64,000 nucleotides of DNA from Kribbella flavida DSM 17836 (GCF_000024345.1 NC_013729.1:7316001-7380000); one strand, 5' to 3'; shown: positions 34,578-44,296, numbered from the stretch's first letter. Numbers and translations are program-made. Notes: generated by a model from the sequence alone, not told the origin.

Positions 34578-35411
34578 TCAGGTGCGGCGGCGGTAGGCGC
34601 GGATGGCCAGCGGCGCGAAGACCGCGACCAGGCCGACCATCCAGGCCAGCGTGATTAGCAGCGGGCGCTGGATGTCGCCGCCGAGCATCATGCCGCGCAT
34701 CGTGTCGACCAGGTACCTGACCGGGTTGACGTCCACGAACGCCTGCAGGAAGCCGGGCATCGTGTCGGTCTGCACGAAGACGTTGCTGCCGAAGGTCAGC
34801 GGGAACATCACCAGGATCGCGACGCCCTGCACGCCCTGCGCGGTCTTCAGCTTGAGGCCGAGCCAGACCCAGATCCAGCACAGCGACAGCGCGAACAGCA
34901 GCACCAGTCCGCAGGCCAGCAGGCCGTAGCCGACCCCGTTCTCGAAGCGGAAGCCGAGCACGAATCCGGTCCCCATCAGGATCACGATCGACAGCATGTA
35001 CCGCACGGCGTCGCCGAGCACCGCGCCGACCAGGGGCGCGATCCGGGCGATCGGCAGACTGCGGAACCGGTCGAAGACGCCCTTGGCGAAGTCGTCGTTC
35101 AGGCCGACGCCGGTACCCATCGTGGAGAACACCACGGTCTGCACGAGCAGGCCCGGCAGCAGGTACGGCAGGTACTCGCGCCAGCCGCCGCCACCGGACG
35201 CGATCGCACCGCCGAACACGAACAGGAACAGCACCAGGAAGATGATCGGCTGGAACGTGACGTCGGCCAGCGCCTCGGGGTTCTGCCGGATCCGGACGAT
35301 GTTGCGCCAGGCCAGCGTGAGGCTCTGCTCGACCCAGGCGAACGGGCGGTGCCGACGGCCGGCGTGGCCCGGCGTGGGAGCCGGCGCGGCCGGCGCAGTG
35401 GCGGTGCTCAT
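34578..35411 (-). CDS. ABC-2 type permease, daunorubicin-resistance (DrrB) type
   Basis: The 277-residue protein has six transmembrane helices after a polar Ala/Pro-rich N terminus. The NPEALADVTFQPIIF and GLLVQTVVFSTMGTG segments, and VNPVRYLVDTMRGMMLGG near the end, are typical of DrrB-like antibiotic exporter permeases. It works with the ATPase encoded upstream; the ATG overlaps the ATPase stop by ATGA. The exported compound is unknown. Confidence 0.9.
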   Translation of the reverse strand: MSTATAPAAPAPTPGHAGRRHRPFAWVEQSLTLAWRNIVRIRQNPEALADVTFQPIIFLVLFLFVFGGAIASGGGGWREYLPYLLPGLLVQTVVFSTMGTGVGLNDDFAKGVFDRFRSLPIARIAPLVGAVLGDAVRYMLSIVILMGTGFVLGFRFENGVGYGLLACGLVLLFALSLCWIWVWLGLKLKTAQGVQGVAILVMFPLTFGSNVFVQTDTMPGFLQAFVDVNPVRYLVDTMRGMMLGGDIQRPLLITLAWMVGLVAVFAPLAIRAYRRRT

Positions 35412-36394
35412 CGGCCCGCTCCTTCCAGGACGGCGGTGGACTCCTGCTCGGCGGTGTGACCGGTCAGAGCGAGGAAGACCTCGTCCAGGCTGGGCAGCCG
35501 CAGCGACAGTTCGGTGACGGCGATGCCGGCCTCGTCGAGCCGGCGGACCACCACCGGCATCGAGGTCCCGTCGCTGACCGGCACGCTCACCACCGCGTTC
35601 ACCACGTCGACCGTCGGCCGGGTGCCGACCGCCTCGGCGACGATCGCCGCGACCCGCTCCAGGTGGCCGGGCTCGGACGGGCGGACGTCGAGCGACTGCT
35701 TGCCGGCCTGGGCCTTCAGCTCCGCCGGCCGCCCGGAGGCGACCACCTTGCCCTTGTCGAACACCATGATCGAGTCGGCCAGCGCGTCGGCCTCCTCCAG
35801 GTACTGCGTGGTCAGCAGCACCGTCGTACCGTCGAGCACCAGGTTGCGGACGGTGTCCCACACGCCGTTGCGGGCGTGCGGGTCCAGCCCGGTCGTGGGC
35901 TCGTCGAGGTAGAGGATGCTCGGGTCTCCGACCAGGCTGGCGGCCAGGTCGAGCCGCCGGCGCATCCCGCCGGAGTAGGTCTTGGCGATCCGTTCGCCGG
36001 CCGCGGTCAGCTCGAACCGTTCGAGCAGGTCGTCGGCCTTGGCCCGCGCGGTGGCCCGGTTCATCCCGAGCAGGCGGCCGATCATCACCAGGTTGCGCCG
36101 GCCGGACATGTCCTCGTCGACCGAGGCGTACTGGCCGGTGAGGCCGATGATCTCGCGGACCTTGCCGGCCTCGCGGACCACGTCGTACCCGCCGACCACC
36201 GCGCGGCCGGCGTCCGGCCGCAGCAGCGTGCCGAGGATCCGCACCGCCGTCGTCTTGCCGGCGCCGTTCGGGCCGAGCACTCCCAGCACCGTGCCGGCCG
36301 GCACGGTCAGGTCGACCCCGGCCAGCGCCGTCGTACTGCCGTATCTCTTGACCAGTCCCTCCGCCTCGATGGCGTTCGGGTTCGTTGCGGACAT
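35408..36394 (-). CDS. ABC transporter ATPase, daunorubicin-resistance (DrrA) type
   Basis: The 328-residue protein has Walker A GPNGAGKTT (about 38-46), the signature YSGGMRRRLDLAASL, and Walker B ILYLDEPTTGLD, followed by a C-terminal regulatory region typical of DrrA proteins. It powers export by the overlapping permease. GGGAGGCG precedes the ATG. A separate promoter should lie in the 107-base gap before it, where a hairpin marks the end of the preceding MFS gene. Confidence 0.92.
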   Translation of the reverse strand: MSATNPNAIEAEGLVKRYGSTTALAGVDLTVPAGTVLGVLGPNGAGKTTAVRILGTLLRPDAGRAVVGGYDVVREAGKVREIIGLTGQYASVDEDMSGRRNLVMIGRLLGMNRATARAKADDLLERFELTAAGERIAKTYSGGMRRRLDLAASLVGDPSILYLDEPTTGLDPHARNGVWDTVRNLVLDGTTVLLTTQYLEEADALADSIMVFDKGKVVASGRPAELKAQAGKQSLDVRPSEPGHLERVAAIVAEAVGTRPTVDVVNAVVSVPVSDGTSMPVVVRRLDEAGIAVTELSLRLPSLDEVFLALTGHTAEQESTAVLEGAGR

Positions 36395-36465
36395 CGTCGC
36401 CTCCCAGCGTGACTTTCGCGGCTGAGAGAACAGTCGCCGACCGCTCTGGTACGGGCCTGGCACTC

Positions 36466-36497
36466 GGCTGGCACGGCCGTACCAGGCCGTGCCAGCC
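36466..36497 (-). terminator. Hairpin terminator of the MFS gene
   Basis: A perfect 13-bp stem (36466-36478 with 36485-36497, arm GGCTGGCACGGCC) and a six-base loop, five bases beyond the MFS stop codon. Confidence 0.75.
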
Positions 36498-36501
36498 GGT
36501 G

Positions 36502-37869
36502 TCAGCGCGCGCTGGTCAGGACCTTGTCGGCCACACTGTGCTGCTGGGAGGTGTCGTCCTTCAGCGGGACGACCTGGTTGGCCCGCAGCGCCTCGTAGAT
36601 CTCCGGGTTGTAGCGGGCCAGGGTGGCACGGGCCTTGCGCCGGTAGCGCAGGATCTGGACGGTGCCGATCCCCCAGAGCACGTACTGGAAGGTCAGCGCC
36701 CACTTGAAGTCGGTGATCGTCTGCGGAGCTCCGCCGGACGATGCGTCCAGCAGGATGCCGACCATGCCGATGCAGATCAGCGTGGCGATGAAGCCGCCGG
36801 TGTTCACCATGCCGTTCGCGGCACCGAACCGGGTCGCCGGGTTGAACGTCCGGGCGTAGTCCAGGCCCAGCATCGACCCCGGTCCGCCGGCCGCCTGTAC
36901 GACGATCAGCAGGAGCAGCACCGGCATCGGCGCCTGACCCGGCCAGAGCAGGACGACGGTCCACATCAGCGCCGCCCCGGCGATCACCGCGAGCACGATC
37001 CAGGACCGGTAGAACGGGAAGCGGGCGGCGTACCGGCCGACGACCGGTCCGTAGAACAGTCCGGCCAGCACCGGCAGGATCAGCATCGCCGCGGCGGTGG
37101 ACGGCGCGACGCCTTCACCGCGAACGAGGAACGGATAGCCCCAGAGCAGACTGAACGTCGAGCCGGAGAAGCTGGTGGTGAAGTGGGTCCACAGCCCGAG
37201 CCGGGTGCCGGGCTCACGCCAGGCGCGGCGCAGGTTGCGCCGGACCTCGCCGAGCGACTGCTTCGCGCGGTGCAGCGGTTCGTCGTACGGCGTGTCCTTG
37301 ATCAGGAACAGGACGGCCAGACCGGTCACCAGGCTGAGCACCGCGGCGCCGGCGAACGTGCCGGTCCAGCCGACGTGGTGGAAGGCGGCGGCCATCGGCA
37401 CCGTCGAGACGATCGCCCCGATGCCGCCGAGCATGCCGGTCGCCTGCGACATCACCGGCTGGCGCAGTGCCGGGAACCAGGACATCACCACCCGGAGCAC
37501 GCTGATGAAGACCAGCGCGTCTCCGACGCCGAGCACCGCCCGGGCGGCCAGCGCCGCCGGGTAGGACTCGACCAGGCTGAACGCGGACTGGGCCACGAAG
37601 AGCAGGACGGACGCGGTGATCAGCAGCCGCTTCGAGCCGTACCGGTCCAGCAGGATGCCGACCGGGACCTGCATCGCGGCGTACACGGTGAGCTGGACGA
37701 CGGTGAAGCTGGCCAGGGCGGAGGCGGAGATGTCGAACCGCTCGGCCGCCTGCAGACCGGCGACGCTCATCGAGCCGCGGTGCAGCACGGTGACCAGGTA
37801 GGTGACGACCGCCGTGCCCCACACCGCCCAGGCTCGCCGACCGCCCAGGGGGAAGAGCAGTTCGGTCAC
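36502..37869 (-). CDS. MFS transporter
   Basis: The 455-residue protein has twelve predicted helices. Its start, with WGTAVVTYLVTVLHRGSMSV, and the DRYGSKRLL loop between helices 2 and 3, are typical of the MFS group close to anion:cation (NarK/GlpT-like or MMR-like) transporters. The substrate is not known. The GTG start overlaps the stop of the GntR gene by GTGA, so regulator and transporter are co-translated and the GntR protein probably senses the substrate or its product. Confidence 0.85.
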   Translation of the reverse strand: MTELLFPLGGRRAWAVWGTAVVTYLVTVLHRGSMSVAGLQAAERFDISASALASFTVVQLTVYAAMQVPVGILLDRYGSKRLLITASVLLFVAQSAFSLVESYPAALAARAVLGVGDALVFISVLRVVMSWFPALRQPVMSQATGMLGGIGAIVSTVPMAAAFHHVGWTGTFAGAAVLSLVTGLAVLFLIKDTPYDEPLHRAKQSLGEVRRNLRRAWREPGTRLGLWTHFTTSFSGSTFSLLWGYPFLVRGEGVAPSTAAAMLILPVLAGLFYGPVVGRYAARFPFYRSWIVLAVIAGAALMWTVVLLWPGQAPMPVLLLLIVVQAAGGPGSMLGLDYARTFNPATRFGAANGMVNTGGFIATLICIGMVGILLDASSGGAPQTITDFKWALTFQYVLWGIGTVQILRYRRKARATLARYNPEIYEALRANQVVPLKDDTSQQHSVADKVLTSAR

Positions 37870-38600
37870 CGCACGCCTCGCAGATCCGCCGCCGCCACCT
37901 CGATGTGCGCCACCACGAGCTCGCGGAACCGCCGGACGCTGTTACCGCCGAGCGCCTCGATCATCTCCTGGTGCGCGGCGATCGACTTGTCCATCCGGGC
38001 CGGCTGCACCTCGATGCCGGGCACGCCCATCCGGACCTGCCGGTCGCGCAGGCTGTTGTAGAGCTTGGCCAGGATCTCGTTGCCGGCGGCGCCGACGATG
38101 GCCTCGTGAAAGGCGCGATCGGCCTCCAGGAAGCCCTTCGCGTCGCCGGCCCGGCGGTGCGCGCGCATCTGGTCGACCGTCGCGGTCAGCGCCTCGATCA
38201 GCTGCTTGCGGCGCGGCCAGACCTTGGCCGCCGCATGCGTCTCGATCAGCTCCCGCGCTTCCAGCACGTCGTTGATCTCCTGCGGCAGCACCGGCAGGAC
38301 CAGCGCGCCCTTCTTCGGGTACAGCTTGACCAGGCCGGACTCCTCCAGGCGCAGCAACGCCTCCCGGACCGGCGTACGGGAGACGCCGACCGCGGTGGCC
38401 AGCTCGCCCTCGGTGAGCAGCTGCCCGCCGGGATACACCCGGTCCAGGATCGCCGCCTTGACGGAGGCGTACACCCGCTCCGCCGCGGGGATCTTCTCCA
38501 CCCCCGGCGCCGCCTCGGCCACCACCCGGGCGATCTCCGCCGTCTCGTCCCCCAACGTCACCCCGTGGGCCGGCTGATCGCCGGCGGCCCCGCTTCCCAC
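37866..38600 (-). CDS. GntR-family regulator, FCD (FadR/VanR) type
   Basis: The 244-residue protein has a GntR winged helix (about 25-95; LTEGELATAVGVSRTPVREA, LEESGLVKLYPKKGALV) and an FCD ligand-binding domain with the metal-binding EADRAFHEAIVGAAG and a C-terminal HQEMIEAL. It forms an operon with the MFS gene. GTG at 38600 is chosen for GAAGGAG just upstream; an ATG at 38627 is in frame. The upstream TGTTGTATCTATGTTA stretch (38631-38646) is AT-rich for this genome and may hold promoter and operator. Confidence 0.88.
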   Translation of the reverse strand: MGSGAAGDQPAHGVTLGDETAEIARVVAEAAPGVEKIPAAERVYASVKAAILDRVYPGGQLLTEGELATAVGVSRTPVREALLRLEESGLVKLYPKKGALVLPVLPQEINDVLEARELIETHAAAKVWPRRKQLIEALTATVDQMRAHRRAGDAKGFLEADRAFHEAIVGAAGNEILAKLYNSLRDRQVRMGVPGIEVQPARMDKSIAAHQEMIEALGGNSVRRFRELVVAHIEVAAADLRGVR

Positions 38601-38801
38601 AACACTCCTTCGATCGACCGCATGCATCTCTGTTGTATCTATGTTAGCAGCCGACTTTTCACTCACAGCTGTGGACAAGTCTGTGGATAACCGTGACGGG
38701 TTTCCCCTGTCCTGGCCCGGCAACGGGCGCCGGACGGAAAACCGCTCTAGAGTCACCGGAGCGTTGCCGTCCCGATTCGCTCCGTGTTCTGAGGAGAGCA
38801 A

Positions 38802-40256
38802 GTGTCCCGAAGCTCCCGTACCCGCCGGCTCAGCGCCGGCCTGGCCGTGGCGGCCCTGGCCCTCACCGCCGCCGGCGCCGCGACCGCTGCTCAGGCAGCT
38901 CCCTCCGCCCCGGCCACCACCACCGCGGCCCCGGCCGCCCCCGGCGTCCTGATGAACTACGTGGTGAACACCAAAGCCGGCAAGGGCCACGCGAAGAAGG
39001 TGGCCAAGGCCATCGAGGCCGCCGGTGGCACGGTCGTGCAGTCGTACGACCAGATCGGCGTGCTGATCGCCCAGAGCACCAACCCGAACTTCCGGACCGC
39101 CGTCCGGTCCGGCCGCGAGGGCCGCGAGGTGCAGTCCGTCGGCGCCACCCGGACCGCTGCGGTCTCCGAGGGACCGGTCGGCACGGCGAAGAAGACCGTC
39201 GCGCAGCGGCTCGCCGCGGACGAGGCGGCGGTCGTCCCGGACCCGCGCGAGGGCGAGCAGTGGGACATGGTCCAGATCAAGGCCGACCAGGCCCACCGGA
39301 TCACCGATGGCTCGCGGCAGGTGCTGGTCGGCATCAACGACAGCGGCGTCGACGACGCCCACCCCGACCTGGCGCCGAACTTCGACGCCGCGAACTCGGT
39401 GAACTGCACCGGCAACGGCATCCCGGACCAGACCGCCGGCGGCTGGCGGCCGACCACCAGCGCACACGGCACGCACGTGGCCGGCACGGTCGCCGCGGCC
39501 CGCAACGGCGTCGGCATCGTCGGCGTCGCCCCGGGCGTGCGGATCGCCTCGGTGAAGGTGGTCAACGACGACGGCTACATCTACCCGGAGTACTCGATCT
39601 GCGGATTCGTCTGGGCGGCCGAGCGCGGGATGGACGTCACCAACCACAGCTACTTCATCGACCCGTGGCAGTTCTGGTGCGACGACAACGGCGACCAGGG
39701 GGCGGTTCAGGAGTCGGTCCGCCGGGCGGTGTCCTTCGCCACCAAGAAGGGTGTGCTGTCGGTCGCCGCGGCCGGCAACTCCAACTACGACCTGTCCAAC
39801 AAGACCACGGACACCACCAGCCCGAACGACAGCACCGCGGTCACCCGGACCATCAGCAACGACTGCCTCGACCTGCCGACCGAGCTGCCCGGGGTGATCA
39901 CCGTGGCCAGCACCACCCAGGCGCGGGCCAAGAGCCTCTTCTCGAACTTCGGCCTGCGCACGATCGACGTGGCGGCCCCGGGCAGCAGCATCCTGTCCAC
40001 CATGCCCGGCGGCGGCTACGCGCCGATGAGCGGTACGTCGATGGCGTCGCCGCACGTCGCCGGCGTCGCCGCGCTGATGAAGTCGACCCACCCGTGGTGG
40101 AGCCCGCGCGACCTCGAGCGGGCGCTGTGGCGGCAGGCCGACGACACCGCCTGCCCGGCCACTCCCGACGCCCGGTGCACCGGCACCACCGCCAACAACG
40201 CCTTCTACGGCGAGGGCATCGTCGACGCCCTGGACGCGGTCAAGCGCACCTGGTGA
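38802..40256 (+). CDS. Secreted S8 family serine peptidase (subtilase)
   Basis: The 484-residue protein has a signal peptide with a basic start and Ala-rich core (about 1-33), an N-terminal inhibitor-like propeptide (about 45-140), then the subtilase domain. The catalytic triad is Asp in GINDSGVDDAHPDL, His in HGTHVAGT and Ser in GTSMASPHVAG; the oxyanion Asn is in AAAGNSN. The usual DTG around the Asp is DSG, still functional in the family. GAGGAG precedes the GTG. Expected to act outside the cell as a nutrient or processing protease. Confidence 0.93.
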   Translation: MSRSSRTRRLSAGLAVAALALTAAGAATAAQAAPSAPATTTAAPAAPGVLMNYVVNTKAGKGHAKKVAKAIEAAGGTVVQSYDQIGVLIAQSTNPNFRTAVRSGREGREVQSVGATRTAAVSEGPVGTAKKTVAQRLAADEAAVVPDPREGEQWDMVQIKADQAHRITDGSRQVLVGINDSGVDDAHPDLAPNFDAANSVNCTGNGIPDQTAGGWRPTTSAHGTHVAGTVAAARNGVGIVGVAPGVRIASVKVVNDDGYIYPEYSICGFVWAAERGMDVTNHSYFIDPWQFWCDDNGDQGAVQESVRRAVSFATKKGVLSVAAAGNSNYDLSNKTTDTTSPNDSTAVTRTISNDCLDLPTELPGVITVASTTQARAKSLFSNFGLRTIDVAAPGSSILSTMPGGGYAPMSGTSMASPHVAGVAALMKSTHPWWSPRDLERALWRQADDTACPATPDARCTGTTANNAFYGEGIVDALDAVKRTW

Positions 40257-40273
40257 GATCGCGGCACTGAACT

Positions 40274-40305
40274 ACTGAGGGGTCCCCCGCCCGGGGCCCC
40301 TCAGT
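40274..40305 (+). terminator. Terminator of the subtilase gene
   Basis: ACTGAGGGG (40274-40282) pairs with CCCCTCAGT (40297-40305), with a further GC-rich inner stem, followed by GTTCGTT. Confidence 0.75.
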
Positions 40306-40332
40306 GTTCGTTCCAGCAGGCCCGGCACAGCA

Positions 40333-40367
40333 CGAACGGCCCAGGCGGAGACCGCCCGGGCCGTTCG
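40333..40367 (-). terminator. Terminator of the bkd operon
   Basis: CGAACGGCCC (40333-40342) pairs with GGGCCGTTCG (40358-40367) and encloses an inner GGCGG/CCGCC stem, nine bases beyond the E2 stop codon on the minus strand. Confidence 0.75.
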
Positions 40368-40376
40368 GCGGACAAC

Positions 40377-41786
40377 TCAGAACATCAGCGCGCGGGCCGG
40401 GTCCTCGAGAATGCTCGCCACGTCGGCCAGGAAGATCGAGCCCTTCTCGCCGTCGATCAGGCGGTGGTCGAACGACAGCGCGAGCGTGGTGATCCAGCGC
40501 GGCACGATCTGGTCGTCCACCACCCACGGCTGCTTGCGGACCGCACCGAAGGCCAGGATCGCGGCCTCGCCGGGATTGATGATCGGCGTACCGGCGTCGA
40601 CGCCGAAGACGCCGACGTTGGTGATCGTGAACGAGCCGCCGGCCTGGTCGGCGGGCTGGGTCTTGCCCTCGCGGGCGGTGGCGACCAGGTCGTTCAGCGC
40701 CCGGCACAGCTCGGGCAGGGTGAGCGACTCGGCGCCCTTGATGTTCGGCACGATCAGGCCGCGCGGGGTGGCGGCGGCGATGCCCAGGTTGACCGCGCCC
40801 TTGAGCACGATCTCCTGGGCCTGCTCGTCCCAAGCCGCGTTCACGATCGGCGTCCGGCGGGCGGCCAGCGTGACCGCCTTGGCGACGATCAGCAGCGGCG
40901 AGACCCGCAGGTCGCGGAACGCCTTGTCCTGCTTGAGCCGCTCGACCAGGTCCATCGTGGCGGTGACGTCGACGGTGATCCACTCGGTCACGTGCGGCGC
41001 GGTGAACGCGCTGGCCACCATCGCCTGCGCCATCGCCTTCTGCACACCCTTGACCGGAATCCGGGTGTCGCCCTGACCGGACCGCACCGGCGCGTACTGC
41101 GCGGCGGCGCTCGCGGCTCCGGCGACCGCACCCGCGGCCTGTGCACCGGTCGCGGCGTGGTTCTCCACGTCGGCCCGGGTGACGACCCCGCCGGCTCCGG
41201 TCGGGGTCACCGTGCTCAGGTCGATGCCCAGATCCTTCGCCAGCTTCCGCACCGGTGGCTTCGCCAGCACGTGCACGTTGCCTGCGGCAACATCGGCCAC
41301 GACCGGGGTGGGCGCGGAAGCCGGGACCGGAGTCGGCGCGGCGGCGACCGGTGCGGGTGTGGGCACGGCCTGCGGCGCGGCCGATGCTGCGCCCTTGCGG
41401 GGACGGCGTTTGGCTTCAGTTGTGCGGGGCCCGTAACCGACCAGCACCGCCGTGCGGCCCGTACCGCCGTTCTCGATGTCCGGGACCAGGTCTTCCTTCG
41501 GCGTCCCCGAGGTGACCGGTGGGGTCAGGTCGCCCGGAGTGGCGTCGGCGGTCTCGACGGCGATGATCGGCGTACCGACCGGGACCGTCTCCCCCTCCGG
41601 CACCAGCAGCTCGGTGACGGTGCCGGCGAACGGCACCGGCAGCTCGACCAGCGACTTGGCGGTCTCGATCTCGACCACGGTGTCGTTCAGCTTCACCGCG
41701 TCGCCCGGCTTGACCTTCCAGCTGACGATCTCGGCCTCGACCAGGCCCTCTCCCACGTCGGGGAGGCGGAACTGCTGGATGCCCAT
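40377..41786 (-). CDS. bkdC: Branched-chain 2-oxo acid dehydrogenase E2 (dihydrolipoyl acyltransferase)
   Basis: The 469-residue E2 has one lipoyl domain (about 1-80) with the lipoylated Lys in EIETAKSLVELPVPF, an Ala/Pro-rich linker, a peripheral subunit-binding domain (about 200-240; PPVRKLAKDLGIDLSTVTPTG in part), and a catalytic acyltransferase domain ending SFDHRLIDGEKGS, which holds the catalytic His. It transfers the acyl group from E1 to CoA. It is the third gene of a bkd operon with start and stop overlapping (TGATG); E3 is not encoded here. Branched-chain versus pyruvate use is not settled by sequence. Confidence 0.92.
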   Translation of the reverse strand: MGIQQFRLPDVGEGLVEAEIVSWKVKPGDAVKLNDTVVEIETAKSLVELPVPFAGTVTELLVPEGETVPVGTPIIAVETADATPGDLTPPVTSGTPKEDLVPDIENGGTGRTAVLVGYGPRTTEAKRRPRKGAASAAPQAVPTPAPVAAAPTPVPASAPTPVVADVAAGNVHVLAKPPVRKLAKDLGIDLSTVTPTGAGGVVTRADVENHAATGAQAAGAVAGAASAAAQYAPVRSGQGDTRIPVKGVQKAMAQAMVASAFTAPHVTEWITVDVTATMDLVERLKQDKAFRDLRVSPLLIVAKAVTLAARRTPIVNAAWDEQAQEIVLKGAVNLGIAAATPRGLIVPNIKGAESLTLPELCRALNDLVATAREGKTQPADQAGGSFTITNVGVFGVDAGTPIINPGEAAILAFGAVRKQPWVVDDQIVPRWITTLALSFDHRLIDGEKGSIFLADVASILEDPARALMF

Positions 41787-42763
41787 CAGTACCCCATCAC
41801 CCGGTCGACACCGTCGAGCACCCGGTCCAGGTCGGGCAGGTACTCCTCCTCCATCCGCGACGGCGGGTAGGGAGTGTCGTACCCGGTGACCCGGAGCACC
41901 GGCGCCTCCAGGTGGTAGAAGCACTCCTCCGTGACCCGCGCCGCGATCTCCGAGCCCGGGCCGAGCGAGTACGGCGCCTCGTGCACGACGACCGCGCGCC
42001 GGGTCTTCTTGACCGAGTCGAAGATCGTGCGCAGGTCGAGCGGCGAGATCGTGCGCAGGTCGACGACCTCCAGGTCGCGCCCGTCCTCGACCGCGGCCTC
42101 GGCCGCCTGCAGGCAGGTCTTCACCATCGGCCCGTAGCAGAACAGCGTGGCGTCGGTGCCCTCGCGGACCACCTTGGCCTGGTGCAGCGGGTACGCCGGC
42201 GGCACGGACTCGTCCAGCTCCGCCTTCTCGTGGTACCGCCGCTTGGGCTCGAAGAAGATCACCGGGTCGTCGGAGGAGATCGCCTGCTGGATCATCCAGT
42301 ACGCGTCGACCGGGTCGCCGCAGGCGACGACCTTGAGCCCGGCGACGTGCGCGAACAGCGTCTCCGGCGACTCCGAGTGGTGCTCGACCGCGCCGATGCC
42401 GCCACCGAACGGGATCCGGATCACGATCGGCATCCGCAGCTTGCCCATCGACCGGTAGTGCATCTTGGCGACCTGGTTGATGATCTGGTCGTACGCCGGG
42501 AAGACGAACCCGTCGAACTGGATCTCGCAGACCGGCCGGTAGCCGCGCAGGGCCAGTCCGACCGCGGTGCCGATGATGCCGGACTCGGCCAGCGGGGTGT
42601 CGATCACCCGGTCCTCGCCGAAGTCCTTCTGCAGGCCCTCGGTGACCCGGAAGACGCCGCCGAGCTTGCCGATGTCCTCGCCCATCACGAGCACCTTGGA
42701 GTCGTTCTCCATCGCGGCCCGCAGGCCCTTGTTGATGCCCTTGCCGAGACTGATCTTGGTCAT
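41786..42763 (-). CDS. bkdB: 2-oxo acid dehydrogenase E1 beta subunit
   Basis: The 325-residue protein is the beta chain of the thiamine-diphosphate E1. Motifs VLVMGEDIGKLGGVFRVT, TPLAESGIIGTAVGLAL and YDQIINQVAKMHYRSMG are typical of BkdB/PdhB. It pairs with the alpha subunit encoded five bases upstream. Together they decarboxylate the 2-oxo acids of Val, Leu and Ile and load the E2 lipoyl group. A catalytic His lies in GAVEHHSESPE. Confidence 0.92.
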   Translation of the reverse strand: MTKISLGKGINKGLRAAMENDSKVLVMGEDIGKLGGVFRVTEGLQKDFGEDRVIDTPLAESGIIGTAVGLALRGYRPVCEIQFDGFVFPAYDQIINQVAKMHYRSMGKLRMPIVIRIPFGGGIGAVEHHSESPETLFAHVAGLKVVACGDPVDAYWMIQQAISSDDPVIFFEPKRRYHEKAELDESVPPAYPLHQAKVVREGTDATLFCYGPMVKTCLQAAEAAVEDGRDLEVVDLRTISPLDLRTIFDSVKKTRRAVVVHEAPYSLGPGSEIAARVTEECFYHLEAPVLRVTGYDTPYPPSRMEEEYLPDLDRVLDGVDRVMGY

Positions 42764-42768
42764 CTGGC

Positions 42769-43944
42769 TCAGCCCTCGCCCTCTGAATCGGCGCCGAACG
42801 AAGCGGCGTACGCGGCGTACTGGTCGCGCTGGACGGCCAGCTCGTCCGGCATGTCGACGTAGGCGTGCTGGAAGAAGTCGGTCATCGTCGGGTCGGGCAT
42901 CGCCAGGCAGCCCCGGCGCAGCTCGGCGGCGACCTGGTCGGCCTCCGCCTCGACCTCGGCGAAGAAGTCCTGCCCGACGCCGGCGGACCGGGCCAGGTAG
43001 GCCTTCACCCGCTCGATCGGGTCCTTGAGCTTCCAGTACTCCAGGTCCTCGGACAGCCGGTACTTGGTCGGGTCGTCGGAGGTGGTGTGCGCGCCCATCC
43101 GGTAGGTGTAGGCCTCGACCAGGGTGGGGCCGCTTCCCTCCCGGGCCCGCTTCAGCGCCTGCTGGGTGACGGCGTACGTCGCGAGCACGTCGTTGCCGTC
43201 GACCCGGACGCCGGGGAAGCCGAAGCCGGCCGCGCGCTGGTACAGCGGGATCCGGGTCTGCCGGTCGATCGGCTCGGAGATGGCCCACTGGTTGTTCTGG
43301 CAGAAGAAGACGACCGGGGCGTTGAACACCGAGGCGTAGATGAAGGCCTCGTTCACGTCGCCCTGGCTGGAGGCGCCGTCGCCGAAGTACGCGATGGTGG
43401 CCTCGCCGGTGTCCGGGTCGCCGACCGCGTGGTCGCGCTGCTGGCCCATCGCGTACCCGGTCGCGTGCAGCGTCTGGGCGCCGATCACGATCGTGTAGAG
43501 GTGGAAGTTGTTGTCCCGGGGGTCCCAGGCGCCCTGGTCGACGCCGCGGAACAGGCCGAGCAGGTTCAGCGGGTCGACACCCTGGCAGTACGCGACGCCG
43601 TGCTCGCGGTAGGTCGGGAAGACCATGTCCTTGGCGTTGAGCGCGCGGCCGGAACCGATCTGGGCCGCCTCCTGGCCGAGCAGCGAAGCCCACAGGCCCA
43701 GCTCGCCCTGGCGCTGCAGCGCGGTCGCCTCGGTGTCGATCCGGCGAACGATGGTCATGTCCCGGTAGAAGCCCTTGATCGCCTCGTCGTCGAGGTCGAA
43801 CGCGAAGTCCGGGTGCTCGACGCGCTCACCTTCGGGCGTCAGCAGCTGGACGAACTCGACCTCCTCGGAGGCCTGTGGCGGACTCACCGGCGCCTCGACG
43901 GGCGCGAACACTTCCGGGGCCAGGCCCGGCACCGACTCACTCAC
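42769..43944 (-). CDS. bkdA: 2-oxo acid dehydrogenase E1 alpha subunit
   Basis: The 391-residue alpha chain binds thiamine diphosphate through GDGASSQGDVNEAFIYASVF (GDG-x-NN-like motif with final QNN), and contains the phosphorylation-loop region YRMGAHTTSDDPTKYR. An acidic, Pro-rich N-terminal extension of about 45 residues is usual for actinobacterial BkdA. GTG at 43944 has GAGGAG five bases upstream. As the first gene of the operon it follows a 350-base region with a possible promoter. An Lrp-type regulator lies elsewhere in the window (57742) but not adjacent. Confidence 0.92.
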   Translation of the reverse strand: MSESVPGLAPEVFAPVEAPVSPPQASEEVEFVQLLTPEGERVEHPDFAFDLDDEAIKGFYRDMTIVRRIDTEATALQRQGELGLWASLLGQEAAQIGSGRALNAKDMVFPTYREHGVAYCQGVDPLNLLGLFRGVDQGAWDPRDNNFHLYTIVIGAQTLHATGYAMGQQRDHAVGDPDTGEATIAYFGDGASSQGDVNEAFIYASVFNAPVVFFCQNNQWAISEPIDRQTRIPLYQRAAGFGFPGVRVDGNDVLATYAVTQQALKRAREGSGPTLVEAYTYRMGAHTTSDDPTKYRLSEDLEYWKLKDPIERVKAYLARSAGVGQDFFAEVEAEADQVAAELRRGCLAMPDPTMTDFFQHAYVDMPDELAVQRDQYAAYAASFGADSEGEG

Positions 43945-44296
43945 ATGCACTCCTCGGGGTTCGAGCGCGGGATCGCCGCGACCGCAACTTGCACGCCGCC
44001 GGCCTGACCAGCCGGGTGAGGCCTCGCAGACAGGACCGCGTGGATCCAGGTTGATGCACCGTCCGGCAGTGAACCTCCTCACTGGTATCACTGCCCATCT
44101 TGCCGGACACCGTACCGAGGAGATGGTTGATCCGCTAACTGTCTGGACGCCGACTCGTACGCCGGTACCGAAAGCCGTGCCGGCATGAGACACCAGTCCG
44201 ACAGGTGGTCATACCAGCAGCCGTCGGCACGCTCGGAACGAGCAATGTGACACCGATTCGCCGCCTCGGGTGTCTTGCGTCACAGATTGGTACCGA
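43945..44296. other. 352-base gap upstream of the bkd operon
   Basis: No convincing gene is seen; reading frames crossing it are not supported by codon pattern. On the minus strand it holds a promoter candidate (44109-44138) and, near its upper end, GACACC...GGGTGTC (44249-44275), which may be a weak terminator for the phytase gene. Confidence 0.5.
44109..44138 (-). promoter_or_regulatory. Candidate promoter of the bkd operon
   Basis: Minus strand: -35 TTAGCG (44133-44138), 18-base spacer, -10 TACGGT (44109-44114). It would give a 5' leader of about 160 bases. Confidence 0.3.
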